64,000 nucleotides of DNA from Cupriavidus cauae (GCF_008632125.1 NZ_VWRN01000063.1:1-64000); one strand, 5' to 3'. Positions 8,644 to 18,267 are shown, numbered from the stretch's first letter. Notes: generated by a model from the letters alone, not told the origin. A program made the numbers and translations.

Positions 8644-10251
8644 ATGCGCCCCCATGGCATCCGCGGACCCGCCGCCACCGCCCTTGGGCTTTGTCAGCCA
8701 GACGAACACGATCAGCCCGAAGAACATCACCCCCGAAATCCAGAAGATATCGTTGGCGCCCAGCATCGACGCCTGCTGCGAGATGGTGCGCTCGATCACG
8801 CCGACCGCCTGCATATGGCTCATGCCCTGCTGCATCAGGTGCTCGACCTGGGCGTTGTAGATCGGGTTGTAGGGATTGACCTGTTCCACCAGGTGCGCAT
8901 GGTGCATCGCCGAGCGGTTCTCCCACACGGTGGTCGACACCGAGGCACCGATCGCGCCGAAGGTGATCCGCACGAAGTTCGACAGGCCCGAGGCCGCCGG
9001 AATCTTGTCGGGCGGCTGTCCCGACAGGATGATCGACGTCAGCGGGATGAAGAACATCGCCATCGCCGCGCCCTGGATCAGCGTCGGGATCATCAGCGTG
9101 GTGGTGTCCACGTCGATCGTGAACCGCGAACGCATCAGGCTGACGATGCCGAATGTGATGAACGCCGCCGTGGCGACCCAGCGCGGGTCCATCTTCGGCA
9201 GATTGCGCCCGATCACCGGCGACAGCAGGATCGCGAAGATGCCCACCGGCGCCATCACGATGCCGGCATCGGTCGCGGTATACCCGACGATCGTCTGCAG
9301 CCATAGCGGCAGGATCACCAGATTGCCGAAGAACAGCCCGTAGGCGACCGAGATCGCCACCACGCCCGCGCTGAAGTTGCGGCCGTTGAACAGGCTGATA
9401 TCGACGATCGGATGCTTCTCGTAGCGCTCCCACGCCAGGAAGAACAGAAAGCCCACCACCGCGACCACCGTCAGCGTGACGATCTCGGTCGAATGGAACC
9501 AGTCGAGCTCCTTGCCCTTGTCCAGCATCAGCTGCATCGAACCGACCCAGATCACCAGCAGCGCCAGGCCGATGGTGTCGATCGGCAGCACCCGCGTCGG
9601 CGTTTCGCGCTCGCGATAGATCGCCCAGGTCGCGTACGCGGCCAGGATGCCCACCGGGATGTTGATGTAGAAGATCCACGGCCACGTCATGTTGTCCGAG
9701 ATCCAGCCGCCCAGCAGCGGACCCATGATCGGCGCGACCAGCGTGGTCATGCCCCATAGCGCCAGCGCCATCGTGCTCTTGTGCGGCGGATAGCTCGACA
9801 GCAGCAGCGACTGCGACAGCGGGATCATCGGCCCGGCCACCGCGCCCTGCAGGATCCGCGCGGCCAGCAGCACCTCCAGGTTGGGCGCCACGCCGCACAG
9901 CCACGACGACAGCACGAACAGCAGGATCGACGTGACGAACAGCCGCACCGCGCCGAAGCGCGTGGTCAGCCAGCCGGTCAGCGGCACCGAGATCGCGTTG
10001 GCGACCGCGAACGAGGTGATGACCCAGGTGCCCTGGTTCGGCGACACGCCCAGGTCGCCGGAGATCGCGGGAATCGACACGTTGGCGATCGACGAGTCGA
10101 GCACGTTCATGAACGTGGCCAGCGACAGCGCGATCGTGCCGACGATCAGCTTGGCGCCCGACAGCGGTTCCTGGTGCGCGGGGCGCGCAGGGGCCGCTGG
10201 CGATGTGGGCGCGGGTTCGGCGCCCTCGCGGGCGGTCAGGGTATCGGCCAT
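8641..10251 (-). CDS. emrB: DHA2-family multidrug efflux permease (EmrB type)
   Basis: This is an inner-membrane proton-driven drug exporter of the major facilitator superfamily. The 536 residues have the hydrophobicity expected for 14 transmembrane segments. The DHA2 signatures LDSSIANVSIP (first segment) and GPLLGGWISD (motif C region) are present. The N-terminal 35 residues are a soluble Ala/Pro-rich leader. It is the last gene of the minus-strand operon marR, outer-membrane factor, emrA, emrB, and starts 2 nt after emrA stops. The family is clear; the substrate cannot be read from sequence. Confidence 0.9.
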   Translation of the reverse strand: MADTLTAREGAEPAPTSPAAPARPAHQEPLSGAKLIVGTIALSLATFMNVLDSSIANVSIPAISGDLGVSPNQGTWVITSFAVANAISVPLTGWLTTRFGAVRLFVTSILLFVLSSWLCGVAPNLEVLLAARILQGAVAGPMIPLSQSLLLSSYPPHKSTMALALWGMTTLVAPIMGPLLGGWISDNMTWPWIFYINIPVGILAAYATWAIYRERETPTRVLPIDTIGLALLVIWVGSMQLMLDKGKELDWFHSTEIVTLTVVAVVGFLFFLAWERYEKHPIVDISLFNGRNFSAGVVAISVAYGLFFGNLVILPLWLQTIVGYTATDAGIVMAPVGIFAILLSPVIGRNLPKMDPRWVATAAFITFGIVSLMRSRFTIDVDTTTLMIPTLIQGAAMAMFFIPLTSIILSGQPPDKIPAASGLSNFVRITFGAIGASVSTTVWENRSAMHHAHLVEQVNPYNPIYNAQVEHLMQQGMSHMQAVGVIERTISQQASMLGANDIFWISGVMFFGLIVFVWLTKPKGGGGGSADAMGAH

Positions 10252-10253
10252 GA

Positions 10254-11528
10254 TCAGGCGTGCGTGGTCGCTTTCTTGGCGGTTGTCGCGGAACTGGCCG
10301 TCGACGCGCGGGCCGCCGAGGCCGGCGCCGCGGGCTCGGCGCCCTGGCGGCCGCTGTTGGTCGCGATGATGCGCGCGATCAGCGCATCGGCGTCGTGGCC
10401 GACCTTGTCATAGACGTCCGTCTGCATCGGCTTGCTGGCGGTGGTGGTTGTCATCGCCGCGCCTTCGGTCTTGCGCACGTCGACGGTGACGTTCATCGAC
10501 AGGCCGATGCGCAGCGGATGGTCCTTCAGCTGTTGCGGATCGAGCGCGATGCGCACCGGCAGGCGCTGCACCACCTTGATCCAGTTGCCGGTGGCGTTCT
10601 GCGCCGGCAGCAGCGAGAACGCCGAGCCGGTGCCGGCCGAGAAGCCGGCCACCTTGCCGTGGTATTCGACGTCGGAGCCGTAGACGTCCGCATGCAGCGT
10701 GACCGGCTGGCCGATCCGCATATGCGTGATCTGGACTTCCTTGAAGTTGGCGTCGACCCAGACCTGGTCGAGCGGCACCACCGCCATCAGCGGCGCGCCG
10801 GCGGCCACCCGCTGGCCGACCTGCACCGAGCGCTTGGCGACATAGCCGGTCACCGGCGCCGGCAGCTGCGAGCGCGCGTAGTTCAGGTAGGCGGCGCGCA
10901 CGTTGGCCGCGGCGCGCTGCACGTTGGGGTGCTTCTCGACGGTGGTCTGGTCGGTCAGCGCCTTGTTCGACGCGAGCTGCTCGCGCGCGGCCTGCAGCGC
11001 CGATTCGGCGGCCTGCAGCGTGGTGCGCGCATGGGCCAGTTCTTCGGAGGAAACCGCGCCCGAGCCGGCGATGGCCTGGCGGCGCTTCAGGTCTTCGCGG
11101 GCCCGCGCGACATCGGCCTGGCGCAGCGCCACGTTGGCCGCCAGCGAGCCGTTGTTGACGTACAGCGTGCGCACCTCGCGCACCGCCTGTGCCAGCTGTG
11201 CCTCGGCCTGGGCCAGCGCGACCTCGCTGTCGGCGCGGTCGAGCTGGATCAGCGGCTGGCCGGCGTTGACCAACTGCGTGTCGTCGGCGCCAATGCCCAC
11301 CACCGTGCCCGGCACCAGCGGGGTCACCTGGACCACGTTGCCCGCCACGTAGGCGTCGTCGGTGCTTTCGAAATGCCGGGCATACAGGGCCCAGTAGCCG
11401 CCGTAGGCCAGGCCCGCGACCACCACCGCGGCGGTCAGCGAGAGCAGCAGGCGCTTGCGCTTGCCGTTGTTGTTGTCGGAGGGTTGCGTGCGGGTGGCCG
11501 CGTTCTGGTTCTGTTGTTGGTCGCTCAT
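10254..11528 (-). CDS. emrA: Membrane fusion protein of the EmrA/HlyD family
   Basis: This periplasmic adaptor links the EmrB-type pump to an outer-membrane channel. The start is ATG 11528 (MSDQQQNQ); further upstream the frame is only arginine-rich non-coding sequence. Of 424 residues, a single membrane anchor (about 27-47) is followed by the biotinyl-lipoyl half motif (STDDAYVAGNVVQVTPLVPG). A long coiled-coil hairpin comes next, with the second lipoyl half (PAPVTGYVAKRSVQVGQRV) and a beta-barrel domain. The C-terminal 60 residues are Ala/Thr-rich and probably disordered. Confidence 0.9.
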   Translation of the reverse strand: MSDQQQNQNAATRTQPSDNNNGKRKRLLLSLTAAVVVAGLAYGGYWALYARHFESTDDAYVAGNVVQVTPLVPGTVVGIGADDTQLVNAGQPLIQLDRADSEVALAQAEAQLAQAVREVRTLYVNNGSLAANVALRQADVARAREDLKRRQAIAGSGAVSSEELAHARTTLQAAESALQAAREQLASNKALTDQTTVEKHPNVQRAAANVRAAYLNYARSQLPAPVTGYVAKRSVQVGQRVAAGAPLMAVVPLDQVWVDANFKEVQITHMRIGQPVTLHADVYGSDVEYHGKVAGFSAGTGSAFSLLPAQNATGNWIKVVQRLPVRIALDPQQLKDHPLRIGLSMNVTVDVRKTEGAAMTTTTASKPMQTDVYDKVGHDADALIARIIATNSGRQGAEPAAPASAARASTASSATTAKKATTHA

Positions 11529-11556
11529 GATGTCGGTCGCTTGATGTCGGTCGCTT
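11529..11556 (+). repeat. 14-bp direct repeat upstream of emrA
   Basis: Two exact copies of GATGTCGGTCGCTT abut the emrA start codon, in the spacer between the outer-membrane factor gene and emrA. Confidence 0.7.
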
Positions 11557-11616
11557 GAACGGTTCGACGTTGTCGTTGTTCTTCGCTGTCGTGTTGTGGC
11601 GGGGTGGTGGGGCGCG

Positions 11617-13179
11617 TCAGCCGTGCGCCGCGGCGCGGCGCGGCGCGGGTGCGGCCGTGGTCGTGGCCGTGGCCGGCTTTCCAGCCTGTGCCGGCTCCGG
11701 ATGGGCGGACTCGCCGGGCTCCTGGTAACCGCCACCCAGCGCCTTGACCAGCGCCATCTGCAGATCCAGACGGCGCGCCTGCAGATCGGTGGCCAGGCGC
11801 CGCTGCTGCAGCACGTTGCTCTCGGCGTTCAGCACGGTCAGCTGCGTGCCCAGGCCCGCCTTGTAGCGCGTGGTCGCCAGCGCATAGGCATGCTCCGCAA
11901 GCTCCAGCGCCTCGCGTTGCGTCTGGATCTGCTGATCGACGCTGCGGATGCTGGTCACCGTATCGGCGGTCTCGCGCAGCGCATCGACCAGCGTCTGGTT
12001 GTAATTGGCCACCGCCAGGTCGTATTGCGCGTGCTTGCCCTTCAGGTTCGCGCGCAGCCGTCCGCCTTCGAAGATCGGCAGGCGCACCGCCGGGCCGAAG
12101 CCGAACTGGCGGCTGATGCCGAGCAGCAGGTTGGACGGATCGAGCGAGGCCAGGCCCGCGAAGGCGCTCAGCGTGACATTGGGCAGGAACTCCGCGCGCG
12201 CGACCTCGATGTCCTTCGATGAGGCCTCGACGCGCCAGCGCGCCGCGACCAGATCGGGCCGGCGGCCGAGCAGGTCGATCGCCAGGTTGTCCGGCAGCGT
12301 CGGCGTGGCATGCGCCAGCAGCGTCGGCCGCTGGATGGCCAGGCCCCGGTCCGGACCCTTGCCGAGCAGCGCCGCGATCTGGTTGCGCGCCAGCGCGATC
12401 TCTTCGTCGATGCGCTGCAGATCGGTGCGGGCCGACGCCACCGTGGCGCGGGCCTGCGTGGTTTCCACCTGCGTGTCGAGACCGGCCGACAGGCGCTGGC
12501 GCGACAGCTCGGTCAGGTCGCCGCGCTGGGCGATGGCGCGCTCGGCCACATCGCGCTGCGCGAACAGCGCGGCCAGCCGCGCGTAGTTGCGCGCCACCGC
12601 GGTGGTCAGCAGCAGCCGCGAAGCCTGGCTTTCGGCTTCGGCGGCACGGTCGTCGGACAGCGCCGCTTCCAGCGCCGAGCGGTTCTTGCCCCAGAAGTCG
12701 AGGTCGTAGGACAGGCCGGCCTGCAGCCGCGACAGGTTCTGCCACGAGCCGGCACGCGGCGTGCCTTCGTACAGATCGGTCTCGGAGAAGCGCTGGCGCG
12801 ACAGCGAGGCGTCCAGATCCAGATGCGGATACAGCGCGCTGCGCGTGGCGTCGGCCATCGCGCGCGAGGCTTGCACCCGGGCGAGGGCCGCCTGCAGGTT
12901 GGGGCTGTTCTGCACGGCCTCGTCGACCAGCGCGCGCAGTTGCGGATCGCCAAACTGGTCGACCCAGTCCTGCGACGGCCACTGGCCATGCTGGCCCGGC
13001 AGCGTCTGCGCGGTGGCCAGCTGCGCGGGCTCGGTCATGACCTGGGTGGTGTGGGAGTTGCCGAAGGCGGCGCAGCCCGCCAGTGCGGCGGCGGCCAGCG
13101 CGCTGAGCGCGAAGGCGCCGAGACGGCGGGCCGGTTGCCGCGCCGGAGCGCGGCGGGAAATCGAAATTTGAGGGTTCAT
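11617..13179 (-). CDS. NodT-family outer-membrane efflux lipoprotein
   Basis: This is the TolC/OprM-like channel of the tripartite pump. The start is ATG 13179 (MNPQISISRR). A signal sequence ends in the lipobox LAGC, so the protein is likely acylated. Two outer-membrane-efflux repeats follow: the first includes GLSYDLDFWGKNRSALEAA and the second LGISRQFGFGPAVRLPIFEGGRLRANL, both typical of NodT/OprM members. The C-terminal 35 residues are Ala/Thr/Pro-rich. The gene lies between marR and emrA in one minus-strand operon. Confidence 0.9.
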   Translation of the reverse strand: MNPQISISRRAPARQPARRLGAFALSALAAAALAGCAAFGNSHTTQVMTEPAQLATAQTLPGQHGQWPSQDWVDQFGDPQLRALVDEAVQNSPNLQAALARVQASRAMADATRSALYPHLDLDASLSRQRFSETDLYEGTPRAGSWQNLSRLQAGLSYDLDFWGKNRSALEAALSDDRAAEAESQASRLLLTTAVARNYARLAALFAQRDVAERAIAQRGDLTELSRQRLSAGLDTQVETTQARATVASARTDLQRIDEEIALARNQIAALLGKGPDRGLAIQRPTLLAHATPTLPDNLAIDLLGRRPDLVAARWRVEASSKDIEVARAEFLPNVTLSAFAGLASLDPSNLLLGISRQFGFGPAVRLPIFEGGRLRANLKGKHAQYDLAVANYNQTLVDALRETADTVTSIRSVDQQIQTQREALELAEHAYALATTRYKAGLGTQLTVLNAESNVLQQRRLATDLQARRLDLQMALVKALGGGYQEPGESAHPEPAQAGKPATATTTAAPAPRRAAAHG

Positions 13180-13287
13180 GTTGGGCGACAACGAAATGCC
13201 GAAAATGCGAGGGCGGCGGTCGGGTGCCGATGGCACGGACCGCGGCGGCGAATCTGGCCGGCTGGCGGCGGGAGGCTGGCTAGGGCG

Positions 13288-13761
13288 CTATCCGGTGTTG
13301 TTGGCGATCACCCGCTGCAACATGTCGCGGAACTGGGCGATCTCGGCCTCGGTGAAGCCGCGGAAGCGCCGGTTCAGCACGCGGCAGAAGATCGCGGGCA
13401 GCTGGTCGACCAGCGCGTGGCCGGCCGGCGTGACGCGCAGGTCGACGATGCGCCGGTCGGCGTCGCTGCGCTGCCGCTCGACCAGGCCGCGTTTTTCCAT
13501 GCGGCTGATCAGGCGCGTGACCGAGCCCATATCGGTGTTCAGCTCCCGGCCCAGATCGGTCACCGTACGGGCGCGGCCGTGCGCCAGCATCACCAGGCAG
13601 GAGGCCTGGGCGTGCGTGATATCCAGCGCGCCGACCTCCTGCTCGACGTCGCGCGACAGATCGCCCTTGGCCCGCGCCATCAGATAGCCGACGCTGTCGC
13701 AGATCCGATAGGAGGCGGGATCGAAGGGGAAGGTGTCGTCGGTGCCCGGGGCGTTCATCAT
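13288..13761 (-). CDS. MarR-family transcriptional regulator
   Basis: The protein is about 157 residues and starts at ATG 13761 (or the adjacent ATG 13758). It has the winged helix-turn-helix of MarR proteins: THAQASCLVMLAHGRARTVTDLGRELNTDMGSV-type recognition region, then the wing containing RSDADRRIVDLRVTPAGHALV. Family members are repressors released by phenolic or drug ligands. As first gene of the efflux operon it very likely autoregulates this pump, as EmrR/MprA does. The ligand is unknown. Confidence 0.9.
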   Translation of the reverse strand: MMNAPGTDDTFPFDPASYRICDSVGYLMARAKGDLSRDVEQEVGALDITHAQASCLVMLAHGRARTVTDLGRELNTDMGSVTRLISRMEKRGLVERQRSDADRRIVDLRVTPAGHALVDQLPAIFCRVLNRRFRGFTEAEIAQFRDMLQRVIANNTG

Positions 13762-13773
13762 TTGCCTATGCAA
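13762..13773. promoter_or_regulatory. Possible MarR operator at the marR start
   Basis: The dyad TTGC-CTAT-GCAA abuts the marR start codon. A second half-site-like GGCAAA lies at 13784-13789. Short TTGC/GCAA dyads are common for MarR proteins, but one site is weak evidence. Confidence 0.35.
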
Positions 13774-13971
13774 TCTTTGTCGTGGCAAATATATGCACGT
13801 GCTGAGAAAACCGCAAGAACGTCAATTCGTCATTTCTGATTTGGAAATAGTGCGCTGCAAGCCCTTGCAGCAACGCGATAGACAGACCGAACGGCCGCCC
13901 GCAGTTTTGCGTCGCAACATGCTAGAATGGCGGGTTGAATTTTTGATGCCCAGCTGCAAGCGAGAGCCGCA

Positions 13972-15792
13972 ATGACCCGCGCAATCCGCAATATCGCCAT
14001 CATCGCCCACGTCGATCATGGCAAGACCACCTTGGTGGACCAACTCCTGCGCCAGGCAGGCACCTTCCGTGAGAACCAGCAGGTTGCGGAGCGGGTGATG
14101 GACTCGAACGACCTGGAAAAAGAACGCGGGATCACCATCCTGGCGAAGAACTGTGCGGTCGAGTACAACGGCACCCATATCAATATCGTCGACACCCCGG
14201 GCCACGCCGACTTCGGTGGCGAGGTCGAACGCGTGCTGTCGATGGTCGACGGCGTGCTGCTGCTGGTCGACGCGGTCGAAGGCCCGATGCCGCAGACCCG
14301 TTTCGTCACGCGCAAGGCGCTGGCGCTGGGCCTTAAGCCGATCGTCGTGATCAACAAGATCGACCGTCCGGGCGCCCGTCCGGACTGGGTCATCAACCAG
14401 ACCTTCGACCTGTTCGACAAGCTGGGCGCGACCGACGAGCAGCTCGACTTCCCGGTGATCTACGCCTCGGGCCTGAACGGCTACGCCGGCCTGACCGAGG
14501 ATGTGCGCGACGGCGACATGAAGCCGCTGTTCGAGACCGTGCTCGACAAGGTTCCGGTCCGTAACGACGACCCGGACGGTCCGCTGCAGCTGCAGATCAT
14601 CTCGCTGGACTACTCGAGCTACGTCGGCAAGATCGGCGTCGGCCGTATTTCGCGCGGCCGCGCCCGTCCGCTGCAGGACGTGGTGGTCAAGTTCGGCCCC
14701 GAGGGCAACCCGATCAAGGGCCGCATCAACCAGGTGCTGAAGTTCCGCGGCCTGGAGCGCGAGATCGTGCCCGAGGCCGAGGCCGGCGACATCGTGCTGA
14801 TCAACGGCATCGAGGAACTGGGTATTGGCTGCACCGTCTGCGCGCCCGATGCGCAGGACGCGCTGCCGATGCTGAAGGTCGACGAGCCCACGCTGACGAT
14901 GAACTTCTGTGTCAACACCTCGCCGCTGGCGGGCCGCGAAGGCAAGTTCGTCACCAGCCGCCAGCTGCGCGAACGCCTGGACCGCGAACTGAAGTCCAAC
15001 GTGGCGCTGCGCGTGGCCGAAACCGGCGACGACACCGTGTTCGAAGTGTCGGGCCGCGGCGAACTGCACCTGACCATCCTGCTGGAAAACATGCGCCGGG
15101 AAGGCTACGAGCTGGCCGTGTCGCGCCCGCGCGTGGTGTTCAAGGAAATCGACGGCGTCAAGCACGAGCCGTACGAGCTGCTGACGGTCGACGTCGAGGA
15201 CGGCCACCAGGGGGCCGTGATGGAAGAGCTGGGCCGCCGCAAGGGCGAACTGCTCGACATGGCGTCGGACGGCAAGGGCCGTACCCGCCTGGAATACCGC
15301 ATCCCGGCCCGCGGCCTGATCGGCTTCCAGGGCGAGTTCCTGACGCTGACGCGCGGCACCGGCCTGATCTCGCACATCTTCGACGACTACGCGCCGGTGC
15401 GCGAGGGCGGCCTGGGCGAGCGCCACAACGGCGTGCTGATCTCGCAGGACGATGGCGAGGCCGTGGCCTACGCGCTGTGGAAGCTGCAGGATCGCGGCCG
15501 CATGTTCGTCAAGCCGGGCGACCCGCTGTACGAAGGCATGATCATCGGCATCCACAGCCGCGACAACGACCTGGTCGTGAACCCGATCAAGGGCAAGCAG
15601 CTGACCAATGTGCGCGCCTCGGGTACCGACGAAGCGGTGCGCCTGGTGCCGCCGATCCAGATGACGCTCGAATACGCGGTGGAATTCATCGCCGACGACG
15701 AGCTGGTCGAGATCACGCCGAAGAGCATCCGCCTGCGCAAGCGCTTCCTGAAGGAACACGAGCGCAAGCGCGCGTCGCGCGAAGGCGCATAA
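13972..15792 (+). CDS. typA: Translational GTPase TypA/BipA
   Basis: BipA is an EF-G-like ribosome-binding GTPase involved in 50S assembly and growth under stress. The 606 residues match the family. The G motifs are AHVDHGKTTLV (near residue 12), DTPGHADFGGEVERVL and NKIDRPGARPDW. The EF-G-like domains II, III and V follow, then the BipA-specific C-terminal domain ending in ITPKSIRLRKRFLKEHERKR. A -10-like TAGAAT occurs at 13923-13928. The gene is divergent from marR. Confidence 0.97.
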   Translation: MTRAIRNIAIIAHVDHGKTTLVDQLLRQAGTFRENQQVAERVMDSNDLEKERGITILAKNCAVEYNGTHINIVDTPGHADFGGEVERVLSMVDGVLLLVDAVEGPMPQTRFVTRKALALGLKPIVVINKIDRPGARPDWVINQTFDLFDKLGATDEQLDFPVIYASGLNGYAGLTEDVRDGDMKPLFETVLDKVPVRNDDPDGPLQLQIISLDYSSYVGKIGVGRISRGRARPLQDVVVKFGPEGNPIKGRINQVLKFRGLEREIVPEAEAGDIVLINGIEELGIGCTVCAPDAQDALPMLKVDEPTLTMNFCVNTSPLAGREGKFVTSRQLRERLDRELKSNVALRVAETGDDTVFEVSGRGELHLTILLENMRREGYELAVSRPRVVFKEIDGVKHEPYELLTVDVEDGHQGAVMEELGRRKGELLDMASDGKGRTRLEYRIPARGLIGFQGEFLTLTRGTGLISHIFDDYAPVREGGLGERHNGVLISQDDGEAVAYALWKLQDRGRMFVKPGDPLYEGMIIGIHSRDNDLVVNPIKGKQLTNVRASGTDEAVRLVPPIQMTLEYAVEFIADDELVEITPKSIRLRKRFLKEHERKRASREGA

Positions 15793-15820
15793 GCGCAAGC
15801 GATACGCTGCCCGCAAGGGG

Positions 15821-15857
15821 AAGGGCCGAGTCCTGTGGTGAACGGGACTCGGCCCTT
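15821..15857. terminator. Terminator hairpin after typA
   Basis: A 13-bp perfect stem (AAGGGCCGAGTCC with GGACTCGGCCCTT) has an 11-nt loop. It separates convergent typA and the glyoxalase-fold gene. The T tract is poor (GTCGTTT). Confidence 0.7.
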
Positions 15858-15894
15858 GTCGTTTGTGGGCGCCGAGGCGGGGAGGACGCTGTCC

Positions 15895-16245
15895 TCAGAG
15901 GTGGCAGAGGATGTTCACCAGCCTGCCGAACGGATCGCGAACGAAGAAGCGCCGCACGCCCCAGGGCTCCTCGGCGATGCCGTATTCGATCCGCAAGCCC
16001 GCCTGCACGGCCCTGGCGTGGACCTCGTCGAGGTTGTCGACCTCGATCGACAGGTCGGGCACCGGGGTACCGGAGCCGCCCTCGGTCGCGATGCTGATCT
16101 GCGGCGTGGTGTCTTGCCCGGTCGCATAGGTCCGGATCCAGCCGTGATCCATCACGACTGCCATGCCAAGCAGGTCGCCATAGAAGGCCTGGGCCGCCTC
16201 GATGTTCGGGGCGGCGATGTTTGCGACGACTCGCTTGACGGTCAT
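15895..16245 (-). CDS. VOC (glyoxalase/bleomycin-resistance fold) protein
   Basis: This 116-residue protein has the beta-alpha-beta-beta-beta fold of the VOC superfamily. The first module has IAAPNIEAAQAFYGDLLGM and the second has EVHARAVQAGLRIEYGIAEEPWGVRRFFVRDPFGRLVNIL. The start ATG 16245 follows GGAGAG. Candidate metal ligands are few, so the catalytic type cannot be decided. It may be a lyase, a dioxygenase or a drug-binding protein. It is a lone minus-strand gene. Confidence 0.82.
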   Translation of the reverse strand: MTVKRVVANIAAPNIEAAQAFYGDLLGMAVVMDHGWIRTYATGQDTTPQISIATEGGSGTPVPDLSIEVDNLDEVHARAVQAGLRIEYGIAEEPWGVRRFFVRDPFGRLVNILCHL

Positions 16246-16311
16246 GGTGGCTCTCCGACGATGGAATCCGGCGATTCTACGGCCCATCGTCCGCTTCGAT
16301 AAGCCGGCCGC

Positions 16312-16390
16312 GATGGGCAATGCGTGATGGGCAATGCGTGATGGGCAATGCGCGATGCGCAATGCGCGATGGGCAATGCGCGATGGGCGA
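16312..16390 (+). repeat. 14-bp minisatellite upstream of the chemoreceptor gene
   Basis: Five full copies and one partial copy of GATGGGCAATGCG plus T or C lie in the 270-bp spacer between the VOC gene and the chemoreceptor gene. The period is out of frame and I see no protein. Confidence 0.85.
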
Positions 16391-16515
16391 TCCGATTCGT
16401 GCATCCGCCGGATACACAGTCTTTCCTTTCCATGCCGTCAAGGAACGCGCCGGCGCGCCGTTGATAGCGGGGCGGCAAACATGCCGTGATCGCACGATAA
16501 GAACGGGGAGCTGGA

Positions 16516-18135
16516 ATGTTTCGCAACACCACCATTGGCGCCAGATTGTGGAGCCTCATTGTCGTTACCAATTTGATCCTGCTGATCGTCGGCGCCTTTG
16601 GCTGGCTCGGCATGTCGCGCAGCAACGACGCGACGCGGCAGATCCATCAGCATCAGCTGGCCGCCGCGATGCATCTGTCCGAGGCGCGCGCAAACCAGTT
16701 GCTGGTGCGCGTGCTGCTCGACCAGGCGACGTTCGCCACCGATCCGGCCGATGCGCTGGCGCGTGCCGATACCGCGGCCGGATTCGCGCGGGCCTCGGAG
16801 ACGGCGTGGAAGGCCTATCTGGCACTGCCGCGCGGCACGGAGGAAGACCGCGCTGCCGAGCTGGTGTCGGCACGCCGCGAGGCGCTGCACAAGCAAGGGG
16901 TCGAGCCGATGATCGCCGCGCTGAAGGCGGGCGATCGCGAGCGCGTGATGGCGCTGGTGCTCGAGACCATTCCGAAGCTCGATATCGCCTTCACGTCGGC
17001 CAATGCCGAGCTGAACAAGCTGCAGACGGCAGCGGCCGAGTCCGTCTATCAGGAGTCGCAACATCGCTATGCGAAGCTGCGCGCGTGGTCGCTGGTGCTG
17101 CTGGCGCTGGGCCTGGCGTTCAGCACCATCTTTGCGTGGCGGCTGTGCGGCTCGATCGTCGGCCCGCTCGAGACCGCGATCGCGCGTTTCGAGCGGATCG
17201 CGCGCGGGGATTTGAGCGCGGCGCGCGCCCTCGATACGCCCGGGCAGCAGGGTCATCGTGCTGCGGATAGCGGGGCCGGCATCGCACAAGAGGTGAGCCG
17301 CAACGAGGTCAGCCGCAACGAGACCGGCCGCATGCTCGCCATGCTGGCCCGGATGGAAGCGAGTCTGGCGGGCATGGTCGGCGAGGTGCGTACCGGCGCC
17401 GACGCCATCGCCGCGGCGAGCCGGCAGATCGCGCTGGGCAACGCCGATCTGTCCCAGCGCACCGAAGAGCAGGCGGCCTCGCTCGAGCAGACCGCCTCGA
17501 GCATGGAGCAACTGACCGGCACGGTACGGCAGACCGCGGACAATGCCCGCGAAGCGAATGCGCTGGCGGGCGACGCCAGCGGGCTGGCGGAGCGGGGCGG
17601 GGAAGCGGTGACGCGCGTGGTCGACACCATGCGGGCAATCGACGCCAGCGCCAACCGGATCGTCGACATCATCGACGTGATCGAGAAGATCGCCTTCCAG
17701 ACCAACATCCTCGCGCTGAACGCCGCGGTCGAGGCCGCGCGTGCCGGCGAGCATGGCCGCGGCTTCGCGGTGGTGGCGGGCGACGTGCGCGATCTGGCGC
17801 AGCGTTGTGCGACCGCGTCGAAGGAAATCCGCGGGCTGATCGACGAATCGGTGCGCAATGTTCGCGCCGGCAGCGATATCGTCGCCGATGCCGGCCGCGC
17901 GATGGAGGACATCGTCGGGGCGGTGCGCCGCGTCAGCGCGATCGTCGGCGGCATCAGCGCCGCCTCGATGGAGCAGTCGCAGGGCATCGAGCAGGTGAAT
18001 CAGGCGGTCACGCAGATGGACGGCATGACCCAGCAGAATGCCGCGCTGGTCGAAGAGGCGGCCGCCGCGGCGACCTCGCTGGAGGACCAGGCGCAGCGGC
18101 TGACCGGCCTGATGGCGCGTTTCCGTCTTGCCTGA
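16516..18135 (+). CDS. Methyl-accepting chemotaxis protein
   Basis: This is a transmembrane chemoreceptor that signals to CheA/CheW. ATG 16516 follows GGGGAG. The 539 residues begin with TM1 (about 11-32), then a four-helix-bundle periplasmic domain of about 155 residues and TM2 (about 193-215). The HAMP region follows, then the cytoplasmic signalling coiled coil. The highly conserved hairpin tip IEKIAFQTNILALNAAVEAA is intact. No CheR-tethering pentapeptide is seen at the C-terminus. Odd: the HAMP-to-signalling junction holds an insert with a duplicated EVSRN (15-bp repeat, 17290-17319). The ligand is unknown. Confidence 0.94.
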   Translation: MFRNTTIGARLWSLIVVTNLILLIVGAFGWLGMSRSNDATRQIHQHQLAAAMHLSEARANQLLVRVLLDQATFATDPADALARADTAAGFARASETAWKAYLALPRGTEEDRAAELVSARREALHKQGVEPMIAALKAGDRERVMALVLETIPKLDIAFTSANAELNKLQTAAAESVYQESQHRYAKLRAWSLVLLALGLAFSTIFAWRLCGSIVGPLETAIARFERIARGDLSAARALDTPGQQGHRAADSGAGIAQEVSRNEVSRNETGRMLAMLARMEASLAGMVGEVRTGADAIAAASRQIALGNADLSQRTEEQAASLEQTASSMEQLTGTVRQTADNAREANALAGDASGLAERGGEAVTRVVDTMRAIDASANRIVDIIDVIEKIAFQTNILALNAAVEAARAGEHGRGFAVVAGDVRDLAQRCATASKEIRGLIDESVRNVRAGSDIVADAGRAMEDIVGAVRRVSAIVGGISAASMEQSQGIEQVNQAVTQMDGMTQQNAALVEEAAAAATSLEDQAQRLTGLMARFRLA

Positions 18136-18267
18136 ATTGGCCGGCATCCCCAGACATCCCCGGGGTCCCCTGGCATACCTCGGTATCCTCCCGGCGTTAC
18201 GGACTGCGGGCCGGCATGGCTGGTGTACAGTGGCGGCCTGCATTTCGTCACCACAGGAACAGGAGAC

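Noticed and set aside
10249..10256. Possible emrA-emrB fusion
   Set aside because: The emrA stop and emrB start are separated by 2 nt in a different frame, so this is tight coupling and not a fusion.
16471..16500. Sigma28 flagellar promoter before the chemoreceptor gene
   Set aside because: CACGATAA resembles the sigma28 -10, but the -35 part (CAAA) is poor and the spacing is two bases short.
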